DNA from: Bifidobacterium amazonense
GTDB taxonomy: Bacteria; Actinomycetota; Actinomycetes; Actinomycetales; Bifidobacteriaceae
DNA: 64,000 nt
Assembly: GCF_018555435.2 (NCBI RefSeq)
Contig: NZ_JAFEJT020000005.1
Location: forward strand, 26,340-90,339
Direction: 5' to 3'
Position numbers and translations under genes: made by a program. Shown in pieces: positions 26,872-35,506 of the stretch. A model generated the notes under the pieces. It did no database searches, had not been told where the DNA came from, and was given only the letters and a program-made list of their open reading frames with translations. How positions within the stretch are numbered: the first letter of the stretch is position 1; each line of letters begins with the position of its first letter.

Positions 26872-27957
26872 TCACCGCGCGTCGGCGATGCTCGCGCGTT
26901 CGGTCAGCGACGACGGCACGGTGATCCGTCCCGGCACCGGCTCTCCTGCGAGGCGCCGCAGCAGGATGCGCGCCGCGTATGCGCCGAGTTTCGGCACGGA
27001 CAGGTTGATGCTGGCGATTGCCGGATCGCAGATGCGCGCGACCACGCCGTCGTCGAATCCGAGCAGCGAGTAGTCGTCCGGGCAGCGTACGCCGCGGGCG
27101 CGCATGGCGGCCATGAATCCGGCGGCCATGAGGTCGTTGTGCGCCACCACGGCGTCGGTGGGCGATGCAACGTAGCGTTCCGCCGCCGCGGCCCCGCCGT
27201 CGAAGGTGGGCGGGTTCGGCCACAGGCGGCGAACGGTCACGCCATGCCGCTCGCACGCGGCCTTGAGCGTTTTCCACCGCACGCCGGCGGACCACGAGGC
27301 GGCCGGCCCGTCCAGATACGTGACGCGTCGATGCCCGTGGTCGGTCAGGCATTGCAGCGCCTGATCGATGCCGGATCGCACGTCCACGACCACGCTGGGC
27401 ACGCCGCGCACCTCGCGGTTGACGACGACCAGCGGCCTCGTCTGCGCGCATTTGCGTATCGTCGCGTCGGGCATGCGCGAGCCGGCCAGCACCATGCCGT
27501 CGGCGTATGGGGCAAGGCGGTCGAACGCCTCGCGTTCGGCGCGCGCGTCCTCCCGCGATTCGGCGACCATGAGCGAAATGCCGTCGCCCTGCAGTTCGCG
27601 CTGTACACCGCGCATGATGGTGGAGAAGAACTGGTTGGCGATGTCCGGCACGATGATGCCGACAAGTTTGGTCGGCTTGCCTGCCGGACGGCTTTCGACG
27701 CGATCGTCGTGGTATCCGAGCCGTTCGGCCGCGTCGAGGATGCGCTTGACCGTCGCCGTGCTGACACGGTCCGGCAGCGCGAACGCGCGCGAGACGGTCG
27801 ACGGCGATACGCCGGCGAGCGCCGCGACGTCGCGGATGGTGACGCGATGAGGGGCGTGAGGCGCGTCTGCCGGCGACGGCGATGCCGGACGTCCGGGCAT
27901 CGTCGTCGCTGCGCCGGTGTCATCTTCATCGTCGCGCCGTTCGTTTCCGTCCGTCAT
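26872..27957 (-). CDS. LacI-family regulator, probable galacturonate (UxaR/KdgR-like) repressor
   Basis: 361 residues from the ATG at 27957, which has GGGAGG 6 bases upstream; the longer frame to 28137 covers the divergent promoter region. After a 38-residue charged and Pro/Ala-rich tail comes the helix-turn-helix VTIRDVAALAGVSPSTVSRA, then the hinge and Peripla_BP_3-type effector domain. It lies upstream of uxaC and divergent from a GH43 gene, and three GCAAAC..YGGCAACA sites flank the uxa and GH28 genes, so it is the natural candidate for their regulator. The effector is inferred to be galacturonate or an intermediate. Confidence 0.88.
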   Translation of the reverse strand: MTDGNERRDDEDDTGAATTMPGRPASPSPADAPHAPHRVTIRDVAALAGVSPSTVSRAFALPDRVSTATVKRILDAAERLGYHDDRVESRPAGKPTKLVGIIVPDIANQFFSTIMRGVQRELQGDGISLMVAESREDARAEREAFDRLAPYADGMVLAGSRMPDATIRKCAQTRPLVVVNREVRGVPSVVVDVRSGIDQALQCLTDHGHRRVTYLDGPAASWSAGVRWKTLKAACERHGVTVRRLWPNPPTFDGGAAAAERYVASPTDAVVAHNDLMAAGFMAAMRARGVRCPDDYSLLGFDDGVVARICDPAIASINLSVPKLGAYAARILLRRLAGEPVPGRITVPSSLTERASIADAR

Positions 27958-28062
27958 GTCGCCTCCCGTCAGATGTTCGTCAAGTTTCTGCCGGACATGC
28001 CGTTCCGCAGCAGGTTTTCCGCTGTATCGCCCGTCGTGTCCGCAACAGCCGACCGTCATATG

Positions 28063-28072
28063 TAACGATATA
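28063..28072 (+). promoter_or_regulatory. TAACGATATA motif upstream of the second GH43 gene
   Basis: ATATGTAACGATATAATAAA lies about 50-60 bases before the GH43 start in the divergent spacer; the AT-rich part can act as -10 box. Same 10-mer as near the other GH43 gene and at lplB. Confidence 0.5.
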
Positions 28073-28120
28073 ATAAACGTCGGTTCCATCTCACGATACC
28101 TCGACGCAAAGGAGCACGAC

Positions 28121-29149
28121 ATGACCGAGCCGACCACCGACTATCTGTTCGTCCATTTCACCGGATTCGAGCAGTCCCCCGACGACGAGCAGCTGTACTT
28201 CGCGCTCAGCCACGACGGCCGCGTCTGGCACGACCTGCGCAGGCACGGCGATCCCGTGCTGCGTTCGGAGCGGTTCGAGCACGGCGTGCGCGACCCGTAC
28301 ATCATCCGCGAGCCGAACGGCACCGGCTTCACGATTCTCGCCACCGATCTGAGCGTGTATCACCGCCACGGCTGGAACGGCACGATCAACCATGGCAGCA
28401 CGCGGCTGGTCGTCTGGCATTCCGACGATCTGATCGACTGGGGCGAGCCGTGGTATCCGGACGTCGCCTCGCCGATTCCGGGAGCCGGATGCGCGTGGGC
28501 GCCCGAGGCGATCTGGGACGAGGAGCACGGCTGGTATGCGGTGTATTTCGCGGTCGGCGCGGACATGAGCACCACCGACCTGCAGCCCGACGAGCCGAAC
28601 GGTTCGATGAACATGTACATGACCACCACGCGCGATTTCCGCGAGTTCACCACGCCGGTCAAGTGGATCGACTACACGGGCGCCGCGCTCGACACGACGG
28701 TGATCGCGGCGAACGGCCGCTTCTACCGCGCGTCCTCCACCGAGGGCGGCATTCCGCTGGAAACATGCTCCGACCTGTACGCGCCGTCGATCGGCCACGA
28801 CACGACCGGCCGCGCCGACCGCTGGCAGGGCATCGCGACCGTGGCGGGCCTGTTCCCCGACGGCGACTGGTTCGGCAAGCTCGAGGGCCCTGAACTGTTC
28901 CTGCGCAACCGCACCGACTGGCGGCCGGGCGCCGACGGCGAGCCGACGCCGACGTGGGGTCTCATGTGCGACCAGTTCCGCGAGTCCAAGGGCTACATCA
29001 TGTTCTCCACGACCGACCTGGACGATGCGACGGGCGCCGCGTGGCTGACCGAGAACATCGACTTCGGCACGCTGGTCAAGCGGCACGGTTCGATTCTGCC
29101 GATCACCGCGGCCGAGGCGGCGCGCCTGCGCGAGCGCATCGCGCGCTGA
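28121..29149 (+). CDS. GH43-family glycoside hydrolase
   Basis: 342 residues from the ATG at 28121 (AAGGAG 7 bases before). Propeller motifs are RDPYII with D58 and WAPEAIWDEE with E129, the pattern of GH43 arabinosidases and xylosidases. No signal peptide, so a cytoplasmic enzyme on imported oligosaccharides, likely removing arabinose or xylose from pectin fragments. It differs clearly from the shorter-motif GH43-type protein at 19748. It is divergent from the LacI regulator but has the TAACGATATA motif rather than the galacturonate operator, so it may answer to the other regulator. Substrate not certain. Confidence 0.8.
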   Translation: MTEPTTDYLFVHFTGFEQSPDDEQLYFALSHDGRVWHDLRRHGDPVLRSERFEHGVRDPYIIREPNGTGFTILATDLSVYHRHGWNGTINHGSTRLVVWHSDDLIDWGEPWYPDVASPIPGAGCAWAPEAIWDEEHGWYAVYFAVGADMSTTDLQPDEPNGSMNMYMTTTRDFREFTTPVKWIDYTGAALDTTVIAANGRFYRASSTEGGIPLETCSDLYAPSIGHDTTGRADRWQGIATVAGLFPDGDWFGKLEGPELFLRNRTDWRPGADGEPTPTWGLMCDQFRESKGYIMFSTTDLDDATGAAWLTENIDFGTLVKRHGSILPITAAEAARLRERIAR

Positions 29150-29176
29150 ACGGCGGTCGATTTCAGCGGAAGTTTC

Positions 29177-29200
29177 GGCAAACCGTGGCAACAGTTTGCC
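29177..29200 (+). promoter_or_regulatory. Candidate galacturonate operator upstream of the GH28 gene
   Basis: GCAAACCGTGGCAACA at 29178-29193, inside a larger inverted repeat GGCAAAC-N10-GTTTGCC (29177-29200). It is 100 bases before the GH28 start and in the same orientation as in the uxaB and uxaC upstream regions. Confidence 0.65.
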
Positions 29201-29293
29201 GCCGGTTCATCCGACGTTGGTAGCGTAACCATGTATGGAACAACGGGCTTTGCAGCCCGAATACGCTAGACGCACGACACAAAAGAGGCATAC

Positions 29294-30826
29294 ATGGCTG
29301 AGGCAACGTTGCAGTACACGGCGACGCACGATTCGCTGACGGTATGGTGGGATCGGCCGGACGACGCAGGCGCCGAGCGACGCTACCGCGTGATGGTCAA
29401 CGGCGAGATGGAACGCGAGACGACCGTGACGCATTGCGTGATCCGCGGCCTGCAGCCGTCGCAGACGTACCGCGTCGCCGTGCGGGTCGACGCCGACGGT
29501 TCCGGCCGATTCCACGGTCTGGCGAGCGTCGAGGCGCGCACGGCCGACGTCAAGCGCGTGATCGACGTCACCCAGCCCCCGTACTATGCGCTCGGCGATG
29601 GGCGCAAGCTCAACACCCACGCCATTCAGCAGGCGTTGGACGACTGCGACGCCGACTCGGTCGTGGTCGTGCCGGCCGGCACGTTCCTGACCGGCGCGCT
29701 GCGCATGCACTCGCACACCGAGCTCGTCGTCTCGGCAGACGCGACATTGCAGGGCACCACGGATCCGGCCGACTACGAGCCGTACATCCGCAGCCGGTTC
29801 GAGGGCATCGAAATGGACTGCCTGTCGAGCCTGATCAACATCGGCGAACTCGACCACGACGGCCCAGCCAACGTCACCGACGTGACGATACGCGGCGAAG
29901 GCGCGATATTGAGCGGCGGGCGCGAACTCATGCGCAACGTGATCGAACGCGAAAAGCAGCGCATCCGCGACGGCCGGTCCACCGCGCCGGCTGCGGTCGG
30001 CCGCCCGGACGGCGACGACACGGTGCCGGGACGTGTGCGTCCGCGTCTGATCAACATGAGCAACGCCAGCCGCGTCACGATCGCTGGGCTCACGCTCGGC
30101 CAGTCGGCCAGCTGGAACGTGCATATGATCTACAGCGACCATATCGTCACGTACGGCTGCACGTTCCGGTCGAAGGGCGTGTTCAACGGCGACGGCTGGG
30201 ATCCGGATTCGTGCGAGGACTGCACGGTTTTCGACTGCACGTTCGAGACGGGCGACGACGCGATCGCGATCAAGTCCGGCAAGAATCCGGAAGGCAACGT
30301 CATCAACCGGCCGTGCCGGAACATCCGCATCTTTGACTGCCGGGCCGAGTTCGGCTTCGGCATCACGCTCGGCTCGGAAATGTCGGGCGGCATCGCAAAC
30401 GTGCGCATCTGGGACTGCGACATGTCGCGCACGTCGTTCGGCCTAGAGATCAAGGCGACGCGCAAGCGCGGCGGCTACGTGCGCGACGTGCGCGCGTACG
30501 ACAGCACGTTCTCGCACATCCAGCTGCACGGCGTGCCGTACAACGACGACGGCGAGGATTCCGGACAGGTGCCGGTGTTCGAGGACATGCTGTTCGACAA
30601 CGTGCGCATCGAGGATCGCTTCCCCGCCGCCGGAGACTCGCGCGGCAAGGGTCGCGACATCGAGGTGTGCGGCTTCGATGCGAAGCATCCGGCGCACGAC
30701 ATCGAGTTCCGCAATCTCACAATCGCGCCGACGCAGGCCGGCGACATCGACCCGAACGCCAACGGCATGGGCAACATCCGGCTGCGGTTCGCGCGCAACA
30801 TCGGCTTCACCGGCGACTGCGCGTAA
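29294..30826 (+). CDS. GH28 polygalacturonase-type hydrolase with N-terminal Fn3 domain
   Basis: 510 residues, no signal peptide. Residues 4-86 form a fibronectin type III domain; the right-handed beta-helix follows. Catalytic motifs: N298-G-D300 (NGDGWDPDS), G320-D-D322 (ETGDDAIAIKSG), the GHG position replaced by G360-S-E (GSEMSGG, typical of bacterial exo-acting forms), and the substrate-binding K387 in GLEIKATRKRGG. The predicted role is release of galacturonate from the ends of imported oligogalacturonides in the cytoplasm. Related families act on rhamnogalacturonan or xylogalacturonan, so exact specificity is open. It feeds UxaC and shares its putative operator. Confidence 0.88.
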   Translation: MAEATLQYTATHDSLTVWWDRPDDAGAERRYRVMVNGEMERETTVTHCVIRGLQPSQTYRVAVRVDADGSGRFHGLASVEARTADVKRVIDVTQPPYYALGDGRKLNTHAIQQALDDCDADSVVVVPAGTFLTGALRMHSHTELVVSADATLQGTTDPADYEPYIRSRFEGIEMDCLSSLINIGELDHDGPANVTDVTIRGEGAILSGGRELMRNVIEREKQRIRDGRSTAPAAVGRPDGDDTVPGRVRPRLINMSNASRVTIAGLTLGQSASWNVHMIYSDHIVTYGCTFRSKGVFNGDGWDPDSCEDCTVFDCTFETGDDAIAIKSGKNPEGNVINRPCRNIRIFDCRAEFGFGITLGSEMSGGIANVRIWDCDMSRTSFGLEIKATRKRGGYVRDVRAYDSTFSHIQLHGVPYNDDGEDSGQVPVFEDMLFDNVRIEDRFPAAGDSRGKGRDIEVCGFDAKHPAHDIEFRNLTIAPTQAGDIDPNANGMGNIRLRFARNIGFTGDCA

Positions 30827-30915
30827 GCCCGCCGACGGGCAAGCCTGCCCGGCTGCGCAGGCGTCTTGCGGGGCCGCTCCCAATGGCGGCCGCAGATAGC
30901 AGCCGCATAGCATAT

Positions 30916-30954
30916 AGGGCGGGCGCTGGTCCCATAAGGATCAGCGCCCGCCCT
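30916..30954. terminator. Bidirectional terminator between GH28 gene and gluD
   Basis: 13-bp perfect GC-rich arms AGGGCGGGCGCTG and its complement around a 13-base loop, followed by GTTTG on the plus strand. Positioned between convergent genes. Confidence 0.85.
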
Positions 30955-31008
30955 GTTTGCCGTCATCCGATCGGATCGGCCGAATCGGCCGCCCCGTCAT
31001 CCGGCCGG

Positions 31009-32304
31009 TCAGATCTTCGGCCGGTGCGGACCGATGCCCGGGTGGCTCTGGTGCCCTTCCGGATTGGTGTGGCCCTTGCCGACGTCGTTGCCGTGGTTGA
31101 ACACGGCCTCGTTCTTCGGCATCGCGTCCGGCTTGGACGGCTTGTCGTCGCCGGAACCGCCCTTGCCGGAGCCGGACTTGGACTTGTCGATCGCGCCGAC
31201 CTTGCCCGGCTTCTTCGACTTGCCCTTGCCGGCCAGCGCCGGGAATTCACCGGTGGCCGGATCGACCTGCGACTCGGGATGCGTCTCGTCGTAGCCCTGC
31301 TCGTAGCGCGTCTTGCGCCAATTGCGGATGGACGCGTTCGTGCCGCGATGGTGCACGTGGTACTGGCGCGGCGTGCCGCCGAGCGGCAGCTCCTTGACTT
31401 CCTTCGCGACGGCGATCTGGTTGACGTTCGACGGGTCCATGATCGCGATCGGCGCGACCGGCTCGGGTTCGGCCGGCGCGGCCGTGCGCTGCTGCATGCG
31501 CGCAGGCAGCCATTCGGCGAGTCGCGACAGCAGCCAGCAGGCGATGAAGTAGATCACCGCGGCCATGACGAGCGTCTGCAGGATGTTGAAGTACATCGAG
31601 CCGAGTCGGCGCGACTCCTGCAGCAGATCGGTGTACATGATGATCGAGCCGAGCGCGGTGTCCTTGAGCACGACGACCAGCTGCGTGACGGCGGCCGGTA
31701 GCATCGCGTACACGGCCTGCGGCACCTCGATCTGCATGAGCGACTGCGTTTCGGTCAGGCCCAGCGCCAGCGACGCCTCGCGCTGGCCGTTCGGCAGGTT
31801 GCCGACGCCGGAGCGCACCAGCTCGGCCACGACCGAGCCGTTGTACAGCACGAGCGCAAGCACGACGGCCCAGTACGAGGGGCTGTCCATGCCGGCGAAC
31901 GCGAACAGTCGCCAGAAGAAGATCATGAGCAGCAGCACGGGCACGGCGCGGCAGAATTCGACGATCACGGCGGCGATCGCGCGCAGCACCGGATTCGGCA
32001 GCAGTCGTCCCACGCCGAACACCAGGCCGAACGCGACGGCGCCGACCACGGCCACGACGGTGGCCTTGACGGTCATCCACAGGCCAGGCAGGTAGAAGTC
32101 GGTCCACGCCTCGCGTTCGACCGCGGGCTTCCACAGCTCCCAGCTCAGCTGGTTCTCGCCGTCCGGCGGGTTGTGCAGGCGCATGAGGATGAGCACGATC
32201 ACGAGCGCGAACAGGATGCCCGCGACCCAGTTGGCGATGCGGATGGTGCGGCGGCCCTTGGGACCGGGCGCGTCGAACAGTACGGAATTCGAAGTATCAG
32301 CCAT
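31009..32304 (-). CDS. gluD: Glutamate ABC transporter permease, GluD type, with long C-terminal tail
   Basis: 431 residues. Residues 20-300 are a polar amino acid permease with five or so helices and the loop LNEWGREASLALG-like region (NGQREASLALGLTETQSL). The last 130 residues are hydrophilic and rich in Lys, Gly and Pro, beyond the usual GluD end; the last 70 are highly charged. AGGAGGTGA precedes the ATG inside the end of gluC. Part of a four-gene glutamate importer read gluA-gluB-gluC-gluD. The tail may be cytoplasmic and regulatory or disordered; its function is unknown. Confidence 0.9.
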   Translation of the reverse strand: MADTSNSVLFDAPGPKGRRTIRIANWVAGILFALVIVLILMRLHNPPDGENQLSWELWKPAVEREAWTDFYLPGLWMTVKATVVAVVGAVAFGLVFGVGRLLPNPVLRAIAAVIVEFCRAVPVLLLMIFFWRLFAFAGMDSPSYWAVVLALVLYNGSVVAELVRSGVGNLPNGQREASLALGLTETQSLMQIEVPQAVYAMLPAAVTQLVVVLKDTALGSIIMYTDLLQESRRLGSMYFNILQTLVMAAVIYFIACWLLSRLAEWLPARMQQRTAAPAEPEPVAPIAIMDPSNVNQIAVAKEVKELPLGGTPRQYHVHHRGTNASIRNWRKTRYEQGYDETHPESQVDPATGEFPALAGKGKSKKPGKVGAIDKSKSGSGKGGSGDDKPSKPDAMPKNEAVFNHGNDVGKGHTNPEGHQSHPGIGPHRPKI

Positions 32305-32310
32305 GGCGGG

Positions 32311-32988
32311 TCACCTCCTGACCGCGAGCTTGTTGGACAGGTACGTGGTGAGCATGCCGATCGGGATGATCAGGATCACGTAGCCGAGCGCGAAGATCAG
32401 GAAGATCTGCACGATCACGTCCGGGCGGAATTCGATCATTTCGCTCATGAGCGACGACGTTTCGGTCGACACGGACGCCGCCGCGGCGACGGTCGAGTTC
32501 TTGAGCAGCGCGATCAGCGTGTTGCCGAGCGGCGCGACGGAGCCGCGGAACGCCTGCGGCAGGATGATCTGCGTCGCGGCCTGCATGAAGTTCAGTCCCA
32601 GCGCGCGTGCGGCTTCGGCCTGGCCGATCGGCACGGTGTTGATGCCCGAACGCAGCGATTCGCACACGAACGCGGCCGTGTACAGCGACAGGCCGGTCAC
32701 GGCGAGCCAGAAGAAGTTCGTCGCGAACGTGTCGGAGAAGCTGAGCTTGAGCTGTGCGTACGCGCCGAGCACCATGAACACCATGATGATCGTCAGCGGC
32801 AGGTTCTTGAACAGTTCGACGTACGCGCCGGCCACGGCACGCAGCGACGAGATCGGTGAGATGCGCATCATGACGAGGATCACGCCGAGCACGGTGGAGA
32901 ACAGGGCGCTCCACAGGGTCAGTTCGATGTTGACGAGGAACGCGCCGAGCACGTCGTAGGTCTGCAGCAGTTGGACGAATCCGTTCAT
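32311..32988 (-). CDS. gluC: Glutamate ABC transporter permease, GluC type
   Basis: 225 residues, normal for GluC. Several helices and the HisM-type loop GQAEAARALGLNFMQAATQI near residues 130-150 that contacts the GluA ATPase. GGGGAGGCG precedes the ATG, and the gluB stop overlaps the ribosome site. With GluD it makes the channel for glutamate uptake. Confidence 0.92.
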   Translation of the reverse strand: MNGFVQLLQTYDVLGAFLVNIELTLWSALFSTVLGVILVMMRISPISSLRAVAGAYVELFKNLPLTIIMVFMVLGAYAQLKLSFSDTFATNFFWLAVTGLSLYTAAFVCESLRSGINTVPIGQAEAARALGLNFMQAATQIILPQAFRGSVAPLGNTLIALLKNSTVAAAASVSTETSSLMSEMIEFRPDVIVQIFLIFALGYVILIIPIGMLTTYLSNKLAVRR

Positions 32989-32989
32989 G

Positions 32990-33826
32990 TCACGCCTCCC
33001 CTTCGGTCGGTTCCGGCGGGTTGTACTTCGCGTTCGGCTGGTACGAGGTGCCCTTGGTGTTGTCCTCGATGGCGCGCTGCCAGGCGCCGTCCTGGATCAT
33101 GTCCTCGATGGCGGCGTTGATGCGCGCGGCGAGGCGCACGTCGCCCTTCTTGATGCCCACGCCGTAGTATTCCTGCGTGAACGGCTTGCCGACGACGCGC
33201 AGCTTGCCGCGCGAGGCGGAGGCGAGTCCGGCGAGGATGATGTCGTCGGTGGTCACCGCGTCGACGATGCCGGAGAACAGCGCGGTCGCGCATTCCGCGT
33301 AGCCGGGCTGTTCCATGAGCTGGACTTCGGACGCGAACTTCTCCTTGACGGTCTTGGCCGACGTGGAGCCGGTCACGGAGCACAGGCGCTTGCCGTCAAG
33401 ATCCTCGGGGCCGTTGATCGAATGGTCGTCGTCGCGCACGAGCAGGTCCTGGCCGGCCACGAAGTACGGTCCGGCGAAGGAGACGGCCTTCTTGCGCTCG
33501 TCGGTGATGGAATAGGTGGCGAGGATCATGTCCACGTCACCGTTCTGGATCATCGCCTCGCGCTGCTTGGACGGGGCTTCCTTCCAGATGATCTCGTCCT
33601 CGGAGTAGCCGAGCTCCTTGGCGATGTACTTGGCCACGTCCACGTCGAAGCCGACGTACGTGCCGGACTTCTTGAAACCGAGGCCCGGCTGGTCGAATTT
33701 GATGCCGATGCGGATCTTGCCCGCCTCGTCCTCGCCGCATCCGGCGAGCGAGAACGCGCAGGCAAGCGCGGCCACGGCGGCCACGACGCGCGTGGCGGCG
33801 CGTTTGATGCTTGGTCTGAATATCAT
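32990..33826 (-). CDS. gluB: Glutamate-binding lipoprotein, GluB type
   Basis: 278 residues. A signal peptide ends in the lipobox SLAGC near residue 29. The SBP_bac_3 domain starts IRIGIKFDQPGLGFK, the GluB-type opening, and includes GFDVDVAKYIAKELGY. GAGGGAAG precedes the ATG. It captures glutamate (or related acidic amino acids) for GluCD. It lies 64 bases after gluA, and its stop is next to the gluC start. Confidence 0.93.
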   Translation of the reverse strand: MIFRPSIKRAATRVVAAVAALACAFSLAGCGEDEAGKIRIGIKFDQPGLGFKKSGTYVGFDVDVAKYIAKELGYSEDEIIWKEAPSKQREAMIQNGDVDMILATYSITDERKKAVSFAGPYFVAGQDLLVRDDDHSINGPEDLDGKRLCSVTGSTSAKTVKEKFASEVQLMEQPGYAECATALFSGIVDAVTTDDIILAGLASASRGKLRVVGKPFTQEYYGVGIKKGDVRLAARINAAIEDMIQDGAWQRAIEDNTKGTSYQPNAKYNPPEPTEGEA

Positions 33827-33890
33827 ATTGCTTCCCTCAGTTGCTTCCTCAGGTGTTCCGCTGTCGCAATGCGATTACGCGATCAGGCGG

Positions 33891-34688
33891 TCAGTGGGTG
33901 AGGATCTTCGACAGGAAGTCCTTGGCGCGGTCGGTCTGCGGATGCTCGAAGAACTCGTCGGGCGTGTTCTGTTCGAGGATCTGGCCGTCGGCCATGAACA
34001 CGATGCGGTCCGCGGCCTTGCGCGCGAAGCCCATCTCGTGCGTCACGCAGATCATGGTCATGCCCTCGTGGGCGAGTTCGACCATGACGTCGAGCACTTC
34101 GTTGACCATTTCCGGGTCGAGCGCGGAGGTCGGCTCGTCGAAGAGCATGACCTTCGGCTTCATGGCGAGCGCGCGGGCGATGGCGACGCGCTGCTGCTGG
34201 CCGCCGGAAAGCTGGGACGGCATCTTGTTCGCCTGCGTGGCGACGCCGACGCGGTCGAGCAGGTCCATGGCGAGGCGCTCGGCCTCCTTCTTGTCCATGT
34301 GGCGGACCTTGACGGGCGCGAGCGTGACGTTGTCGAGAATGGTCTTGTTGGCGAACAGGTTGAACGACTGGAACACCATGCCGACCTCGGCGCGCAGGCT
34401 GGCGAGCTCCTTGCCCTCCTGGGGCAGGGGCTTGCCGTCGATGCGGATGTCGCCGGAGTCGATGGTTTCGAGGCGGTTGATGGTGCGGCACATCGTGGAC
34501 TTGCCGGAGCCGGACGGGCCGACAACGACGAGCACCTCGCCCTTGTTGACGGTCAGGTTGATGTCTTTGAGGACGTGCAGGTCGCCGAAATGCTTTTCGA
34601 CGTGGGTCAGCTCGACGAGCGGACGGCCGGGTTCATCTCCCGGGACAAGCGGCATGGTGGGCCGCACTTCTTCTTTCTTATCGGACAT
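33891..34688 (-). CDS. gluA: Glutamate ABC transporter ATP-binding protein, GluA type
   Basis: 265 residues. Walker [10 protein letters not shown] near 53-61, Q-loop [12 protein letters not shown], signature [15 protein letters not shown], Walker [16 protein letters not shown] and the switch His in [10 protein letters not shown]. First gene of gluABCD. A perfect 12-bp palindrome GTGAACGTTCAC lies 62 bases upstream and may be an operator. Confidence 0.93.
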   Translation of the reverse strand: MSDKKEEVRPTMPLVPGDEPGRPLVELTHVEKHFGDLHVLKDINLTVNKGEVLVVVGPSGSGKSTMCRTINRLETIDSGDIRIDGKPLPQEGKELASLRAEVGMVFQSFNLFANKTILDNVTLAPVKVRHMDKKEAERLAMDLLDRVGVATQANKMPSQLSGGQQQRVAIARALAMKPKVMLFDEPTSALDPEMVNEVLDVMVELAHEGMTMICVTHEMGFARKAADRIVFMADGQILEQNTPDEFFEHPQTDRAKDFLSKILTH

Positions 34689-34749
34689 AGCGGGCAGTAT
34701 ATCGACAGCATGTTACCGACTCAACCCCCGTCGTTCACCCCGCGGACAA

Positions 34750-34761
34750 GTGAACGTTCAC
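34750..34761. promoter_or_regulatory. GTGAACGTTCAC palindrome upstream of gluA
   Basis: Perfect 12-bp palindrome in the 130-base spacer between the YbaK-type gene and gluA, 62 bases before the gluA start. It is a candidate operator; no regulator can be named. Confidence 0.4.
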
Positions 34762-34818
34762 ATGGGGTCGTTTGCGACATGCGGCAGCAAACGGCCTCAT
34801 GCCGCCGGTTCCGGCAGG

Positions 34819-35370
34819 TCAGACGCGCGGGTGGCCGAGCCCGGCCACGAACGTGACGCCGGGGATGTCGTCGAAGATCGACCCTTCGACCACGAGCTTC
34901 GACGGGCGGATGCCGCTGCCGAGATACAGCTTCGGGATCGACAGGATGTGCTGGTCGACGAGCAGCGGCCAGCTTTCGGGCAGCCCGATCGGCGACATTC
35001 CGCCGGATTCCATGCCGGTCGCCTCCACCGCGTCGGCGATGGGCGCGAAGCTGACCTTGCTGACTTCCAGCGTGCGCTTGACGACGCCGTTGAGGTCGGC
35101 GCGCGTGTCCGCGGTGACGAACGCGGCGGCGAACTGCGGCGGCGCCTTGCGGGTCTTGTGCGTGTGCACGACGACCACGTTGCCGGTTTGTTCAAATGGG
35201 ATTCCGTATTTCGGACACCACAGGTCGGTGTCCGACTCCTCGTCGGAGTTGATCGTCACTCCCAAAATTTTGCGTTCCGGCACGCCGCGTTCGACCAGCC
35301 CCTTCAGCGCGTCGAACACGGGCGCCGCCAGCAGATCCCCATCATGCCAGTCAAGCAGTTCCAATGTCAT
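34819..35370 (-). CDS. YbaK/ProX-type aminoacyl-tRNA deacylase domain protein
   Basis: 183 residues from the ATG at 35370 (GGGGAGGA 5 bases before); the frame to 35424 lacks a ribosome site. The YbaK domain is visible as VVVVHTHKTRKAP, VSKVSFAPIADAVEATGMESGGMSPIGLP (positions about 100-130) and IPKLYLGSGIRPSKLVVEG. Proteins of this fold hydrolyse mischarged tRNA such as Cys-tRNA(Pro) or Ala-tRNA(Pro). The N-terminal 75 residues are a variant extension. It stands alone upstream of gluA. Confidence 0.82.
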   Translation of the reverse strand: MTLELLDWHDGDLLAAPVFDALKGLVERGVPERKILGVTINSDEESDTDLWCPKYGIPFEQTGNVVVVHTHKTRKAPPQFAAAFVTADTRADLNGVVKRTLEVSKVSFAPIADAVEATGMESGGMSPIGLPESWPLLVDQHILSIPKLYLGSGIRPSKLVVEGSIFDDIPGVTFVAGLGHPRV

Positions 35371-35506
35371 CGAAGTCCTCCCCGCAAACTTGTTACGGGA
35401 CAGCTTACCGGCGCGGACACGCACGCAACGCCGCGCGACTATAGGCGTTGCTTATGGCCGTCTATCAGCGGCTCGCCGATCGCGACGACCGCGCAACGCA
35501 CGCACG

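Noticed and set aside
27958..28137. N-terminal extension of the LacI regulator at 26872
   Set aside because: It would overlap the divergent GH43 start and promoter; a GGGAGG ribosome site supports the ATG at 27957.
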